A stretch of 64,000 nucleotides of DNA from Phoronis australis (taxonomy: Eukaryota; Phoronida; Phoronidae). Position 1 is the stretch's first letter. Every line of letters starts with the position of its first letter. Below the pieces are notes generated by a model that made no database searches, had not been told where the DNA came from, and worked only from the letters and a program-made list of their open reading frames with translations. A program made the position numbers and the translations under genes. Below are positions 31,901-43,838 of the stretch, one piece after another. The DNA is taken from NCBI GenBank assembly GCA_002633005.1, contig NMRA01000124.1:5827-69826 (forward strand), given 5' to 3'.

Positions 31901-34900
31901 TCCAGTACAATTTTCGTGTGACCGCTACATAGACGTACGTTTCTAAACCCTCTTTAATTTTACCCACCCACTAACTCCCCTTCTCGTACCTCTCTGTTGC
32001 GCTTTTTTATTGCTCATCTTACCACAGATTATTATTTTAACATATTGTATTTTATTTTCATCGCTTTTCTTTGTACTTGCATTACGCCATAATAAATATT
32101 TCGCCAATTTCGGTCTCCTTTTCATCTCTGCTAACGAGCTTGTGGCCCACATATTTTATCGTTGGTACATGTTCATACATGTTGAAGGCAAAATGTATTA
32201 TTCCGCCTATAATTCCATGGCCTATACACGAGATTTTGCAATATATTTGACTTTTCACTTACTTTCTTCCACAGTGTAAACTAATATTTCAATTTCCAGA
32301 AAAAGTATAATGTCAATCGTAAACCAACAAATCTCAAAACTTGTCAAATAATCTCGGCCAGCATCGTAATTATACAAATCTTGTTTTCCTAAATGGCCAA
32401 ATCCGCTTTGAAATCCAATAACCTGATAAGGATCATTTTTAACCTATGCAGTTTCCTGGGAGTCAACTACTACCAGAGCTCTGTCAATATTTGACATCAC
32501 GCATGAACTTTAAAATCATGTGACACTAGGCATCTGAAGCAAACTGAGCATCACTTGGTCAAGAGCCGGGGAGGTCAGATTTTTGTAAACACGAAAGCAA
32601 AAAACACATTCTGCGGGTAACAAATTCGAAGTAAGTTTGAGAAAAAAGCTTCGAGCAGTATCCGAATTGATGTTTGAAACAAATTCCTGAATCCTGATCA
32701 AGTTTAAACATTTTCTTCATGCTTCATTGTCACCGATGTGATTTTAATTACCATGGTTGTCTTTCACCATAGGCGGATTTAGGGGGCCCCAGGGGGCCCG
32801 CCTCCTCCCCCCTTGGCTGCCCCAAGCAAAATGAAACAGCAACAACGCGCAGCGTGAGGAAATATTGAGGTCAGTAAGTAAGAGCGTTAGAGGTTAGAGG
32901 ATGAGGGGGGCTCAAGACACCCCAAATCGCGAGAGAATCGTGTTCCCGTTTTTTTGTTTTTTTTTTTGAGGTGAAAGTGCACATCCTAGGCTCCCGCAAC
33001 TTTCTGACCGCCTGTGCATAGAATCGCGCTTCGACCAATTCCCCGAGGCAACATGTTGNCCTACATCCTCCGCTGTTCACTGAAGGGGCCTTTTGCAAAT
33101 TCTATGAAAGGTCCATTTGCTAAGGTCGTAAAACATGATATTTATATCATTTTACAGAGTCCTGGGACATCAGGCACAGGAAACTCCTGGTTGGCTGTAA
33201 GGCGAACACGTGTGAAAGTCAATGCGCAGCAGGAAGAGCTCGAGACGGCCAATGCTCCTGCTCGGCGGACTGCAAACTTTACGGAGACTGCTGCATAGAC
33301 TACGTCAACTTCTGTAGAACCAACGAATCGGAAAGCTTGATCGACTCTATAACAAGACACGTGATTGATAGAGGTCACTTTAGCTGCGTCTCTGTCAGAA
33401 CTACACGCATGATGATAAAGAGGAGTTTTTTTATGGTTGACAAGTGTCCATCATCAGCTGACGCCGCTGAAAAAAGAGACTGTGCGTCGTCCAGTACATT
33501 GACCAGTCGGATACCTGTGCTTATCTCGCGTAGTAGAAGAGTAGGCATCCCATTTCGAAATCGTTTCTGCGCGAAATGTCATGGTTGGACAAATGATGAC
33601 ATGACCTTTTGGAACATAAGTATTCACTGTCCAAATAATACAGACACAAGAGTTGTCCTAAAAAGTGGTGAATACTTTAAGATTGAGAGGTACATTTTAC
33701 AAAAGTGCAAAATCGAGACAAAACTTCCGAAGTTGTGGTCCCTTCGACAATGTAACTACAAGATGCATGACATTAATTCGTGTACATTGGATGCGCAAAC
33801 TTCGCTTTCGGCTCTAAACATGAGCATTACGTACTTCCGGAGAAAATGCCAGGAGTACCAGTCACCATTAAGAGACACCGTCAAGAAGATTTTCTATAAG
33901 AATCCGGCCTGTGCAATTTGTAGTGGAGATACAGAGTGGGTAAAGGGCGGGACGTCAAATTTTCAAATATGTACTAAACGGCTCGAACTTTTTTATAATG
34001 GGCAAGCTCCGACAAATCCATTAACTCCGACCAACAAAGTTCCCCAAATCAATTTAGCGGTGCTTTTCGATTTTACTCGAAGCAGAGAGGTGCAGATAAG
34101 GCACGAAGGCATTCTTTATCAAAGCAAATGTCCTGACAGTGAAGTCTACGACACCGTCAGAGAGGAGTGTAGGGCAATTACATGTCCTCCGGGTCAGAAA
34201 TACTTTAACCATTCTTGCATGACCGTCCTTCCCTCTTTTGGTCCATTGTTGAAGAAAACAAATACATTCTTCTTGATAACGGATTACGTGGCACAGGTTC
34301 CATCAAAAGGAGCCGTCACTCCTCAGGGTCTTAAAAATACTTACCTGGAAAAGTGTTCCTGCTCCTCTTTGAAACTTACGGTTAAGGAGCAATGGATGCC
34401 AGTACTTGGAACTGGTCAGCTGATTATTACTTTTGTTTCCGAACGTTCTATGCCAGGTGACAAGATACCGAGTGCTAAAAACGTGAAAGTGGAAAGAGAA
34501 TTGGAATATAAAAACATCTCATTTCACCTTTCGTACGTCGAGACGGCTAGCTACTTGGTAAGAAACCAAACGAGCTGTGGAGGAAATAAGCGATTGGAGA
34601 ATTATAACAACTTTACAAGTGCACGAGAAAATGGTTCGTCGTATGTTCAAGTCCACAACAACTTAACATTCCCGCTTCATTCAGTTGCTCAGCGATCTGT
34701 TTGGAACATCTCAAGTGATGAGCATCGATCGTTCATATCAGTTTGCGTCTTGACTTCTGAAGCAATGTTAAATTGTCCAAAACTTCGTTACGCTGCCGGA
34801 GAATACGAATTCATAAACAACGGAACTGGTGTTCGTACAGGTAACATCACATATGCCTCTGGCGAGTTTGAAATTCATGGAGACAAAGTGTACGTCTGCG

Positions 34901-35829
34901 TCAAATTCTCGCGTAACTACACAAAAAACGAAACGTTTGCATTTTTCCAATACACTTACTACCAAGAGGTTCTAACGATCATCGGATGCTCAATTTCATT
35001 GGTAGCTCTTGTTGCGACATTTGTAACTTATCTGCTCATCAAAAGACTAAGATCGAACTTGCCTGGCCAAATCATGATGTGCCTCATCCTAAGTTTGTTC
35101 CTTGCTCAACTTTTGCTCCTTACAACAACTGATAAAACGGAACATCCGAGCGCATGTGCAGCCTTTGCGCTGATGCAGCATTACTGCTGGTTGGTTTTCT
35201 TCTTCAGTACGAATGCCCTGGCTATTGCCATATTTAAAGCGTTCGGAACCGACAAACTTACAAACATGCTCGCGTACCACAACACGGCAGTGACTGCTAA
35301 GTATCTGTCGTATGCTTGGTTGGCTCCCGCTTTCATCGTTGGCGCTTGTGCGACAATAAACTTTTGCCAATGTACAGATCTTCTGTTTGGTTATGGAGAT
35401 GAACGACGCTGCTGGATAGCACACCCTATGGCAGCCATTTTTGCATTTGGTTTACCAGTTTCGTTGATATTGACAATAAACGCAGTACTGTTTTCGATTG
35501 CACTGTTCAGAATTATGCAGGCTAAAAGAGCGGCAAAAGCATTGTACACTCAGAAACGGAAGAAAAAGATTTTGTCTGTGGCCGTAAAGCTGTCAGTTAT
35601 CATGGGTTTCACGTGGTTGTCTGGGTTTCTTGCAGCCGCCCTGAAAACAAATGAACTCTGGTACGTATTCATTATCCTGAACTCGTCCCAAGGTGTGCTA
35701 ATTTTTATCGCGTTCGTTTGCCAGAAAACTGTGCTGAAACTGTGTCTCAATTTATTGTCGAAACGAACTCCGAGTCGAGGTTCCTCACAACTCACACTTA
35801 GAAGCTCTACTCAAAGCACGCAAATTTAA
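28872..35829 (+). CDS. Somatomedin-B, secretin-like 7TM receptor (two coding exons)
   Basis: Exon 1 (28872-28956) encodes a signal peptide and exon 2 (33158-35829) all the rest; the split codon G|AG is Glu and the product is 918 residues. In order: signal peptide (residues 1-24), somatomedin B domain (about 47-81), a long Cys-containing and N-glycosylatable ectodomain (about 90-630), seven hydrophobic helices (about 632-885) and a short Ser-rich tail. The membrane region resembles the secretin/adhesion superfamily of the invertebrate Methuselah-like type: RLRSNLPGQ after helix 1, a Trp-rich helix 4, CW in the second outer loop, GFTWLSGF in helix 6. I see no clear GPS autoproteolysis site before helix 1. 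The ligand is unknown. A polyadenylation signal AATAAA is at 36374-36379. Confidence 0.85.
29131..29740. mobile_element. Large imperfect palindrome (foldback element), about 610 bp
   Basis: The left arm (29131 to about 29435) and right arm (about 29440 to 29740) are inverted copies along nearly their whole length. Matching landmarks include TTTACCAGG/CTGGTAAA, TGTGCAAATATTTTAA/TTAAGATATTTGCACA, CTTTTGTCAACATGTTGATAA / TTATCAACATGTTGACAAAAG and TAGTTTTT/AAAAACTA. There is almost no unpaired centre. It lies in the receptor intron and is noncoding; as RNA it would form a very long hairpin. Confidence 0.85.
30001..30176. repeat. Hairpin-forming inverted repeat, 50-bp arms
   Basis: The arms 30001-30051 (AATCCGTTGAACACACGACA...) and 30126-30176 (...TGTGTGTTCAACGGATT) pair at roughly 80-85 percent. 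A 75-bp spacer lies between them. It is in the same intron as the 29.1-29.7 kb palindrome. Confidence 0.8.
31420..31519. mobile_element. Palindromic fragment of MITE family 1
   Basis: The arms 31420-31453 (GTTCGTTATTTCTTTCGACC...) and 31486-31519 (...GACGAAATAACGAAC) pair with three or four mismatches in 34 bases. The arm core GTTCGTTATTNCNT..GACCAAGCTC is the same motif found inside the family 1 copies at 8.1 and 58.5 kb. Confidence 0.65.
32772..32818. repeat. GGCGGAT-type element end, fragment
   Basis: GGCGGATTTAGGGGGCCCCAG is followed by a G/C-tract. It resembles the left end of the element at 43603-43838 and the fragment at 29806 (GGCGGATCCAGG). Only one end is seen. Confidence 0.45.
33158..35829 (+). 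CDS. 7TM receptor exon 2, somatomedin B to C-terminus
   Basis: The acceptor is ATTTTACAG|AG at 33157. The domain right after it has the eight cysteines of somatomedin B with the spacing C-x3-C-x9-C-x-C-x3-C-x5-CC-x6-C, identical to that of vitronectin as I know it, ending GDCCIDYVNFC. A single 2.67-kb exon for the ectodomain and all seven helices is unusual for this superfamily in vertebrates and hints at an old retrocopy that gained a signal-peptide exon. The first ATG in the exon lies well inside the ectodomain, so the upstream exon is needed for translation. Confidence 0.9.
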
Positions 35830-38800
35830 AAGAACGGTTCTTGTCATCATCTCAAGTTGCCGCAGAAGTCTGTTGACAGAGCACCTTTGTGTATGCAACT
35901 GGCCTCAACTCGCACTCAACCACCTCAAAGAAACATGGGTTCAAGTCGTCGAGCTATTTCGTACCATTTGTCGGCTGGATCTCCGGATTGGATCGTTGGA
36001 CTTGAGTGCCCACATGCTAGTGACAGTTTGAGACCGAACTTACTCCTGGAAGCGATACCGCCTCTAGTCGTAGTTTTCGATCTTTCGAAAGTGTAATACC
36101 CGATAGGCACTACCGCATTTGCCATTTTCGACGCATTTCATGATCAGTGTGGGAACTTATTTTATTAACCCGGTCAAGAACAGTCAAATACGGTAGCATC
36201 ATTCAGGAAATATTCATAGCATTTTGCCACTGTTTAGCTGTGAATTTCGAACTTTAAACCGAAACGCTTTCGGACTTAAAACCATTACTACGCTCATCCG
36301 ATCTCGTACTGTTGCCAAATGGGCTGACATCCCGAGTCATTTTCAAATTTACAATTTAAGGCTGGCCAACTTCAATAAACTATAAAGCGTTTTCTTGAGA
36401 CACTAGTGGTATCGATGTTCTTGTTGGTAACGGAAGAAGAATCCTATCACGACAAGGAATTTTGTGAGACCGATTTTATGAGTGTAAAAGGCCGTTTTTA
36501 GCCAACAAAACAAGCGAAAAGCAACTTAAGGTAAAATTTACTTTGATTCAAGTTCCAGTTAAGAATTGAACTCAATTTCTGTCGATCTCTGAGGGATGTG
36601 TGTCTTTTGAAACGTTTTATGACTGGTGAGCAAAAATTGCTCTGTTGTCCAATGACTCAATCTCAAAGGCAGGTGTGACAATAGCGCTAAACGTGAGTCC
36701 GAGACGAAAAGAAATGAGTAGAAATGTTGGTGTTGATTCTGAGTTAGATGAGACCTCGCACCATGACAACGCTTTTCTAAGTACATTGAATAAATTCACT
36801 TTCTCTTAATGTACGCTACGAGACTGGATAGTATGCTGTCATATTATCTTTAGAAAGTGAATGTCTACGCTAATTTATCCGGATGTATTGTGCGTGTATT
36901 GCTTGTTGAACTGCGATGTGAACTTTTGACGTTGCTGTGGAAAATTAAAACAGCTGGTGAAACCCATAAATGTGTTGCTTGGTCATTTCCATAACTGTGG
37001 TTGAAATGAAAATTTAAAGGACCGGTGATAAACCAGCGCATTTTTTCAAAAAATAACTCTTATTTTAGACCACTTGTGCTGCTTTAAATTGTTCTCAGCT
37101 TGTTTTTCTTTTAGATTACAAATATCTTGCAAGAATCGAAAGGTCGTTGTCTTTGCTTCAGCAAAGCTCGGTTTAGTTGAAGATATTTAGTATACAGTAT
37201 GACCGCTAGGAGAATTTCAGGAGAAGTAACTAATTTCATTTAAAACAAAGGACAAAAAAGACACATACGCCCGTGAAGAAAAAATATATTTATAACATCC
37301 GAGCACGATTTGAGGCGATTTTAAATAACATTTAGAGATGTTGAAATTTCAGTTTACTGTGTTGTTGCATAGTGATGCCTGTTATGTATTCGTGCAAAAA
37401 TATATTAACTGCTGGATTTTATTAATACACTTACATCTCACCAGTCTCAACCATATTCACTTTTGAATTGCTGTAGACCTAAGGAAATGACTTTTGTAAA
37501 ACCCTTCCCTGTCTACCTATCTGTGTGTCCTTATAAGTGACGTCCTTTTTCTTATTACCCAAAATACATATTGCACAACGGAATTAATAAGCAAACAAAG
37601 TACAAGTTTCACATTTCTTTTCCATGAGGAAAAAACATTTGCATTCTCAAATGGGTTATTTAGTGCGTCTGCAAATAAAAGGCAATGGCCAAATCTCCAG
37701 TTTAAGAAGGTTGCTCTACCCTTTCAGAACTGACCCCCCCCCCCTCAGTTTGACGAACTAGGCCCTTCAGTTTGACGTGGTTGGCCCACTTTTTCAGGAC
37801 CGAATTCCGAGTTTCATTACATCAGAAAGCCTTAAAGCATTGTTAGGTTGTAATCAGCTTGGCCGATTAGGATAACTGATTTCTGCCAAATGAATTTTAA
37901 CCACAGCTTTATGTCGGGCCAGTAGCAGCAGAATACACAAAACAGAGCTGCCTGTTTATACATGCGCATTCATAGCGGGTGGAAAGTTGAACAGAATCAT
38001 TATTTAGTACCTTAGCATACGGTGACTCGTAACGCACAGTGTAATGTAGATAAATAAAGTATTCAAATATCTTTGTATTATAACTAGCCTCAGCACATGT
38101 AGTTGTCAACAACATAAGAAAACAACATTTGGGTTAAGATTATGCAGGACCTACTCAGCAAATCTGTGTGTATAGCGAAATATCTATAGAACTGTAGAAC
38201 AAAACAGAGTAAAAGTATATATTGTTTGAAAACGGAAAGCTTGTAAAATACCTTTATTTGCGTCATGTGAACATGTCTTTTTAGTAAAGTTCAACAAAGA
38301 GAAATGTGCATCTACATCAAAACGACGATATCAATAACATAACCCAATTCTATTTGATAAAGATATTTGGGTTTTCTAAATTATCAATTCGTTGTTTATT
38401 CGCTTTACTCAATTTTTGAATTTTTTCATGAAAACCATGAAATTCTCATTTCTCACAGCCTTTCGTTCAAAACTGGAACATTTCAAAAACAATCTCCAAC
38501 AGTATTTGTAGAACAGATCATAAAACACAGTATCTGAAAGTCTGATACAAATCCAATCAACCATTTTTGAGAGATAGTGTTCCAAAAATAACCAACTTTG
38601 ACATTTTCTTGGGTCCTGCATAACCGTAAATTAACGTTTCATTCCGTCAATTAGACTCTGGCGTTAACATGGACACTGAAACAACATGTTTGGTATTACT
38701 TAGACTAAGATAACGAAATCAAAAGTTCTCGGATACGAGGCTACAACTCTCTGTTTGAGCAAAACTGCTACTCAGTGCAGAATGGGAACATGTTGAGAAA

Positions 38801-39115
38801 TTTTGTAATTTCTCAAGAACAATCTTAAGTTAAAAGGTTTCGAAGCACGACATTGAGAGCACTGACGGGTTTAGTGTGTTGTAAGGGAGAGACCAGAGAA
38901 AACAAACCTTTGAGGTTGCCCTAACAACTCCGTTTTTGCCATTCACGGAGGGGTGAGGGGGCGGGCGGCCTCGCCTCCCTGACCCTTACTCCAAATGTAC
39001 CTTGGTTTGATTGCTTTGCGTAGTTATGTTCTGATGTTAAGAGAGTGGATATGTTTTCTGTATAGTCACTCATCTTAAACGTAACACTTATACAAAGGAC
39101 TGAGTGCTCAACTTG
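35830..39115. other. Receptor 3' UTR and intergenic DNA
   Basis: The first 0.55 kb, to the AATAAA at 36374, is probably the receptor 3' untranslated region. Beyond it no exon is recognisable. A block at 38.41-38.63 kb is related to one at 62.54-62.73 kb (listed separately), and there is a C-tract at about 37735. Confidence 0.5.
38409..38625. repeat. Dispersed repeat, related to 62.54-62.73 kb
   Basis: On the minus strand the phrases CTCTCAAAAATGG, GACTTTCAGATACTGTGTTTTATG and GGAGATTGTTTTTGAAATGTTCC have close counterparts in order at 62.54-62.73 kb (CTCAAAAATAG, AAAGTTTCAGAAACTGTACTTTATG, GGGATTGTTTTTAAATTGTTCC). The reading frame is not conserved, so this looks like a decayed transposable element. 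Confidence 0.55.
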
Positions 39116-39820
39116 TTACACGCTCCATTTAAATCCAGACGTCATCCCTGTGTTTGATCGCGTGTTTTTGGGCGTGGTTTCGTCTTTTGCTTCTGTTTTC
39201 GCTTCCTTTTTAACGTCAGCTCCGTAAGCATATTCTTGGCGAATGAGTTCCCTCTTTTGATTATACAACGCTTCTAGAGACATTGAAATATTTCTTGCCA
39301 TACGAAGACGCCTACGAGTACCGGAAGTTAAGAATCCTATCTCGTGAGCCATGTTGGAATGTAACGACGGGCCTTGCTCAACTGCTAAACGGTTTATCAG
39401 GTTCTTGCCATTGGCAGGTGCCTCCGATGTATCGTCTTCACAACAGGCTTCACTTGAATCAGTGTTGGAAGTACTTGGCCTAGCTTTACGTTGCGAGACC
39501 TCTTTTGTTGATAAACAAGAAGTCCGAGAGGTTAAATTAGCTTTCAGTTGTCTGTAATTTTTTTCTCTGTTGCCATAGAGATTCTTCAGTCGTCTGCCTG
39601 TCGAAACAGATGTGCTTCTCAAAGAAAATTTTTCAGGGAAGTTGAATTCACTGACAGAATCCTTGAGGTACGGTGTGCAAGTTCTGATCTCCCGTAGCTC
39701 ACCAAAAAGAATCTTTTTCTGGCGGTCAACTTTCGCCAACGCAGTTTTTCGCCCGCTCTCTATCTCGTCCTGTGCACCGAACGGATGCTTAGGCTGTTTC
39801 GAATTTATGTGCTCAGCCAT
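39116..39820 (-). CDS. CC-A: basic coiled-coil protein, unrecognised
   Basis: This gene encodes 234 residues starting MAEHINSKQPKHPFGAQDEI. I do not recognise a family. There is a helical, charged N-terminal segment (about residues 15-45: ESGRKTALAKVDRQKKILFG), a middle rich in Ser, Thr and Cys, and a second helix near the C-terminus (SLEALYNQKRELIRQEYAYG), then a Lys/Glu tail. The start ATG is two bases after an acceptor (TATTTTAG at 39823). A good donor (GAGA|GTGAGT) lies 77 bp upstream, so a short intron 39823-39899 is likely; upstream of it TGA is in frame. An unspliced start further upstream (39895) is less likely because it would read through this intron. The helix pattern recalls CC-B, CC-C and CC-D. 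Confidence 0.65.
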   Translation of the reverse strand: MAEHINSKQPKHPFGAQDEIESGRKTALAKVDRQKKILFGELREIRTCTPYLKDSVSEFNFPEKFSLRSTSVSTGRRLKNLYGNREKNYRQLKANLTSRTSCLSTKEVSQRKARPSTSNTDSSEACCEDDTSEAPANGKNLINRLAVEQGPSLHSNMAHEIGFLTSGTRRRLRMARNISMSLEALYNQKRELIRQEYAYGADVKKEAKTEAKDETTPKNTRSNTGMTSGFKWSV

Positions 39821-41511
39821 CACTAAAATAACAATTGAAGTTAGTCTTCCGTTCGAGACGGTTATCACACTCTGATCAATGGTCAGAAAATGCACTCACT
39901 CTCAAATCCCGTTCACCGAGTACCAAGGTAGCTCCTATCTTAATTAGTCTTGCCTATGCTTGCCAGATGATTATAAGAATGAGTTTATTTGTAGCCACGG
40001 CACGCAAAACCATAAAATATCAGCTAATTCGCTATTAGCCTATTCACATTCCGACAATAACAATCCTTGTGATGTAAACATGTACTGTGCACATAAACAG
40101 CCAATCCCACACCAAATCACCAATTAGAGGAAGTAACAATGAAAAGACATGAAAACTGGACTGAAGGCTTGCGTTGAAATGTCACTGATCAACAGAGCCG
40201 TTTGGCCCACAATGAAATGTTTTGAGGTAACGTCACAGAGCGGCCGAATCAGCTGAATCTTCTGAGCTTTTCCAGCGGGTGGGCCCGGATGACAACAGAA
40301 AACCTCGCGATGATTTGTCTTCTATGAAAACACCACACATGCTCGACTATGACCAAAATGCATTCGACGCATTGACGCAAACAAGTATTTATCTGTTGTT
40401 ACGTAATCCACTTGAGAGGGTCCACGACGAGGGTAAATCTTTTGCCCGCCCTTTCATACATGAAACACTTCGCAACTAAAAGACACCTTCCTATAGATTC
40501 GAGTGCACCGAATACTCATGTCACAAAATCAATTCAGAGCTTCTTTAATGTGTTCTTACTGACAGGAGGTTTGAAATCTCTGTTTGCTCTCCGATGTCTT
40601 CACGTGAAGCTCATTCACTTCTCGACTATCTTAATCCTCGCTGAAATGTCGCCTCAGGAAGTTTATTGGCTTCAACCACTGATTTGTTTGCAGTAGCGTG
40701 AAAATACTCATGCGGTGTGCCCGAGTTTTCGGAAAATCAAATCAGGTTGAAAACCGGCAAGTCATAACAGTATATGTCGCTGACACGTACAGTGCAGAAG
40801 ATAATAACACGTTTTGTATGCATTGATGTTCTCTAAGGATAAACTTCACAATGGCTGGCGCGACGTTAAATGAAATGCGCAAAGAATGAGCTCTATAAAC
40901 CCGATAAAAAATCGTCAGACCATATAGTTTGTCAACGGTTTCCGTTCATTCACAATGTGAATCGTAATATTGTACTTTTGCGCTGAAGCAGTTAATGAAT
41001 TATGTTGTTTTTTTGGTGAAGAAGACTCTACTACAATGACTGCATCGTTCAACTTCCTTGCCTTTTAGTGAACGTAAATGCTGTCCAAAATTGTTTATCG
41101 CGCAACTGATAAAGCCCCGTGTTTTCAAGTTGGGGGTAGGCCTACTAAAACGTATGCTTCGATACCAGTTTTATACTAACAGTGCGTAGCCTAGTGTTCT
41201 TTTCAGGAGGAAGGATAGTTTCCACCAATGTTTTCTATATAAATCAAACAACAACATCGCTAGACCGATTTGGAAAATGTGTCAAAACTACGCAAATTCA
41301 TCGGATCTCAGTTCCTAAGGCAGGTATCCCTCGGTCTAAAAAGTATGTGCTATCGAAATTATTCATGTACAAAGATAGTTGAATAAAACAGAGACTGCTG
41401 CATACGTCTTGAAGGCCATATCGGCTTGCTCAGGTGATTTCTGGGTGTAGCGATACGAGAAAGGCTGCCAACAACAGAAAAATTAAAAATACATGTGTAA
41501 TAAAGCGTATC

Positions 41512-41975
41512 GGGATTTTCCGTAGATAAGCCCATGGGCGTGTATTAGGAAAATGAACTTTTTCAGTCGTTTTAGTATCATCAAATAAACGCCCGGGCGT
41601 TTATTCGGAAAAGGGGGCGTGTAAAGGGAAACCATAGTTTTGGGTACGTAAATACCAGCATGAACTGAATACACGTAGGCTAGAATAAGAGGTTTCCTGA
41701 CTTTGACATTTTTACATAAAACTGTGTTTTTAAATTTTATGTTAATAAATATATAGTTCACCAACACTTTGTTCGTTTGTGTGAATGATAAATGTTCTAC
41801 GAAGCTGAATTTGCGATTAAAAAGTTGACGCCGAGTGGGCTCTTAAGCGGAAATTTTCCGAATAAACGCCCCACTATCTAGACACTTGACACCAGAAATT
41901 GTAACATCAGCATAATTTTCAAAATAAACGCCTATGGGCGTTTCATCGGGTGGGTTTATCTATGGAAAATCTCAA
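41512..41975. mobile_element. Inverted-repeat element with GATTTTCCRTAGATAARCCC ends
   Basis: The left end GGGATTTTCCGTAGATAAGCCC and the reverse complement of the right end GAGATTTTCCATAGATAAACCC match over about 22 bp. Inside, AATAAACGCCYRKGGCGTTTAT-type palindromes recur (about 41585-41605, 41865-41880, 41925-41945). It is noncoding. Its phrasing recalls the 'ATAATAACCGCCC' ends at 21.4 and 24.7 kb. Confidence 0.65.
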
Positions 41976-42526
41976 CAGCAAGTTGGGAAGTTTACCCCCC
42001 CCCCCNCCCCAGCCAATTAACTCCATTCTGGCCTTGATGGTTGGAGGGCCTGCACTCTTTTGTTTGATAATTGCTCTAATTTCCGATCAGATCGTATCTA
42101 GCCTGACTGGGGTGGGCTGATAAAAATGAGAGTTAAGTTAAGCCAGATATTAACGCACGTTCAGTACCCCTCACGTCTGGAAAAGTTTCTGAACGACAGG
42201 ACGCTGTAATGGAAACTTACATCTAGTTTTCATCACGTGAAAGTGAACAGCACTTGTCAAAAGTCAATAACCATGTTGTGAGTAAAATGAGATTTTAAAA
42301 AATTGCAGTATTCACGAGATTTGTTATGTTCTGCCGGTCACGTGTCGAGTGGACACTAGAGGGTGATAGTGGATTTTTACCGTTGATTAAACAAAAGGTA
42401 AAAGATGACTTGCGTTTTTGAAGTAAGCTGAAGAAATAAGTAAATTGCATCATAAGGGGAAGAAGGTTTTATCGCTAGGTTTTATTTTGCCTGACTTTTA
42501 CTTGTAAGGACTCTGACACAACATTT

Positions 42527-42668
42527 CGTCCAATTCATAACCTGGGCCACCACTGAAGGACGTCCAATTCACAACCTGGGCCACGACTGAACGACGTCCA
42601 ATTCAAAACCTGGGCCACGACTGAAGGACGTCCAATTCACAACCTGGGCCACGACTGAACGACGTCCA
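42527..42668 (+). repeat. 34-bp tandem array, four copies
   Basis: Units start at 42527, 42561, 42595 and 42629 (CGTCCAATTCAYAACCTGGG...), with a partial fifth at 42663. They differ at a few positions, and alternate units share AAGGACG or AACGACG, so the array probably grew by doubling of a dimer. Confidence 0.92.
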
Positions 42669-43602
42669 TTTTGATGAGTTCAAGCTAATGAACACTTCAG
42701 AAATCCACGGGGCTGGAAAACACGAACTTAAGCCGCTTCAATTCAAATGCAAGTTCAATTCTATATTTGAATGAATATTGAAATCGGCTAAGAAGCCATG
42801 ACCAGGAAATTTTAGGTTGATTATTATAGGCATATTTCTTGATCAGTTGCCTGAGTATTGCAGACAGTGTTGATTCTAAAACTCACGACAGAGGGAGTCT
42901 TGGCCATATAGGTTCTGTGCCTCGTAAGCCAACACTGCAGGGTATTAACTTTTTGTACATGTATATTCTGTCAGATTCTCTCCACACGTAACCAATTCCG
43001 GTATTTTAAGACGAAAAAAGACACGCCAGCATTCATGTAATATCTAGCATCAAAAGCAACGCAATTTCTGCAAATTTTCTCGTAAACTGTCCCTTTGTCG
43101 GACTACTGTTGAGAGTAGTCGCTAAAAGTCATCGCTTTCCTCATGTGAGGTGAGCCGTCTAATTGACGAGACGGTCTCGCCACCCGGTGACTGACCAGTG
43201 TTCTTCAATTACGAATGCCAGCATAGATTATAGTCTATGATGCCAGTAAATTTCAGAAATGACACCGTACTTCCTTATCAAGGGAAAACGCAACCATTTT
43301 ATTGCATCGTATAGTCTGGCAGATCCAGTTATCAAATAACGTTCATCAAATAATGCTCTTTGACACATTGTGCAAAACCGAAAGCATAAATTACTACACT
43401 TTTAACCATTGTTCATTAAGTCTTATTTGATGGCCATAAATACGTCACAAAACAACCAGATGTTATTGATGGCCAATATGGCCGTGCATATAATTTTCTG
43501 AAAGGTTACTATAATAACAATTATACGTGTGGGTTTGGTTGAGTAGTCTTTCTCACGTTTTTGGTGATAAGTAGGCCAATGATAGCAAACAAGTTCACCT
43601 TC

Positions 43603-43838
43603 CAGAGGCGGATCTACAGGGGGGATCAGGGGGTTTAAACCCCCCCTCGGGACAGGATAAAAATAAAAACTGGAAAAAATCGCCAGAAAAACGAAATTAG
43701 CTACTAAAAATCCCAAAAAATCTTACACGGGAGGAGGGAAACCCTCTCGCGACCTTCCTTCTCCTCGGCGCTACGCGCCTCGGATTGTTTCGAATCCTAA
43801 ACCCCCCCCCCCTTACTGAAATCGTAGATCTGCCACTG
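43603..43838. mobile_element. Short GGCGGATC-type inverted-repeat element
   Basis: It starts CAGAGGCGGATCTACAGGGG and ends GTAGATCTGCCACTG, inverted relative to each other (CAGWGGCRGATCTAC). G- and C-tracts lie inside each end. A direct repeat CCTTC flanks both ends (43598-43602 and 43839-43843). The CAGNGGCGGAT terminus is common among small hAT-like elements of animals, but a 5-bp target duplication is not the 8 bp expected for hAT, so the superfamily is open. Single-end relatives occur at 29806, 32772 and 47850. Confidence 0.7.

Noticed and set aside
35857-36096. 79-codon frame just after the receptor stop
   Set aside because: It lies in the receptor 3' UTR before the AATAAA, has no recognisable protein and no splice signals.
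39821-39895. Upstream ATG for CC-A at 39895
   Set aside because: It lies inside a likely 77-bp intron with good donor and acceptor; the sequence there is not helical or basic like the rest.
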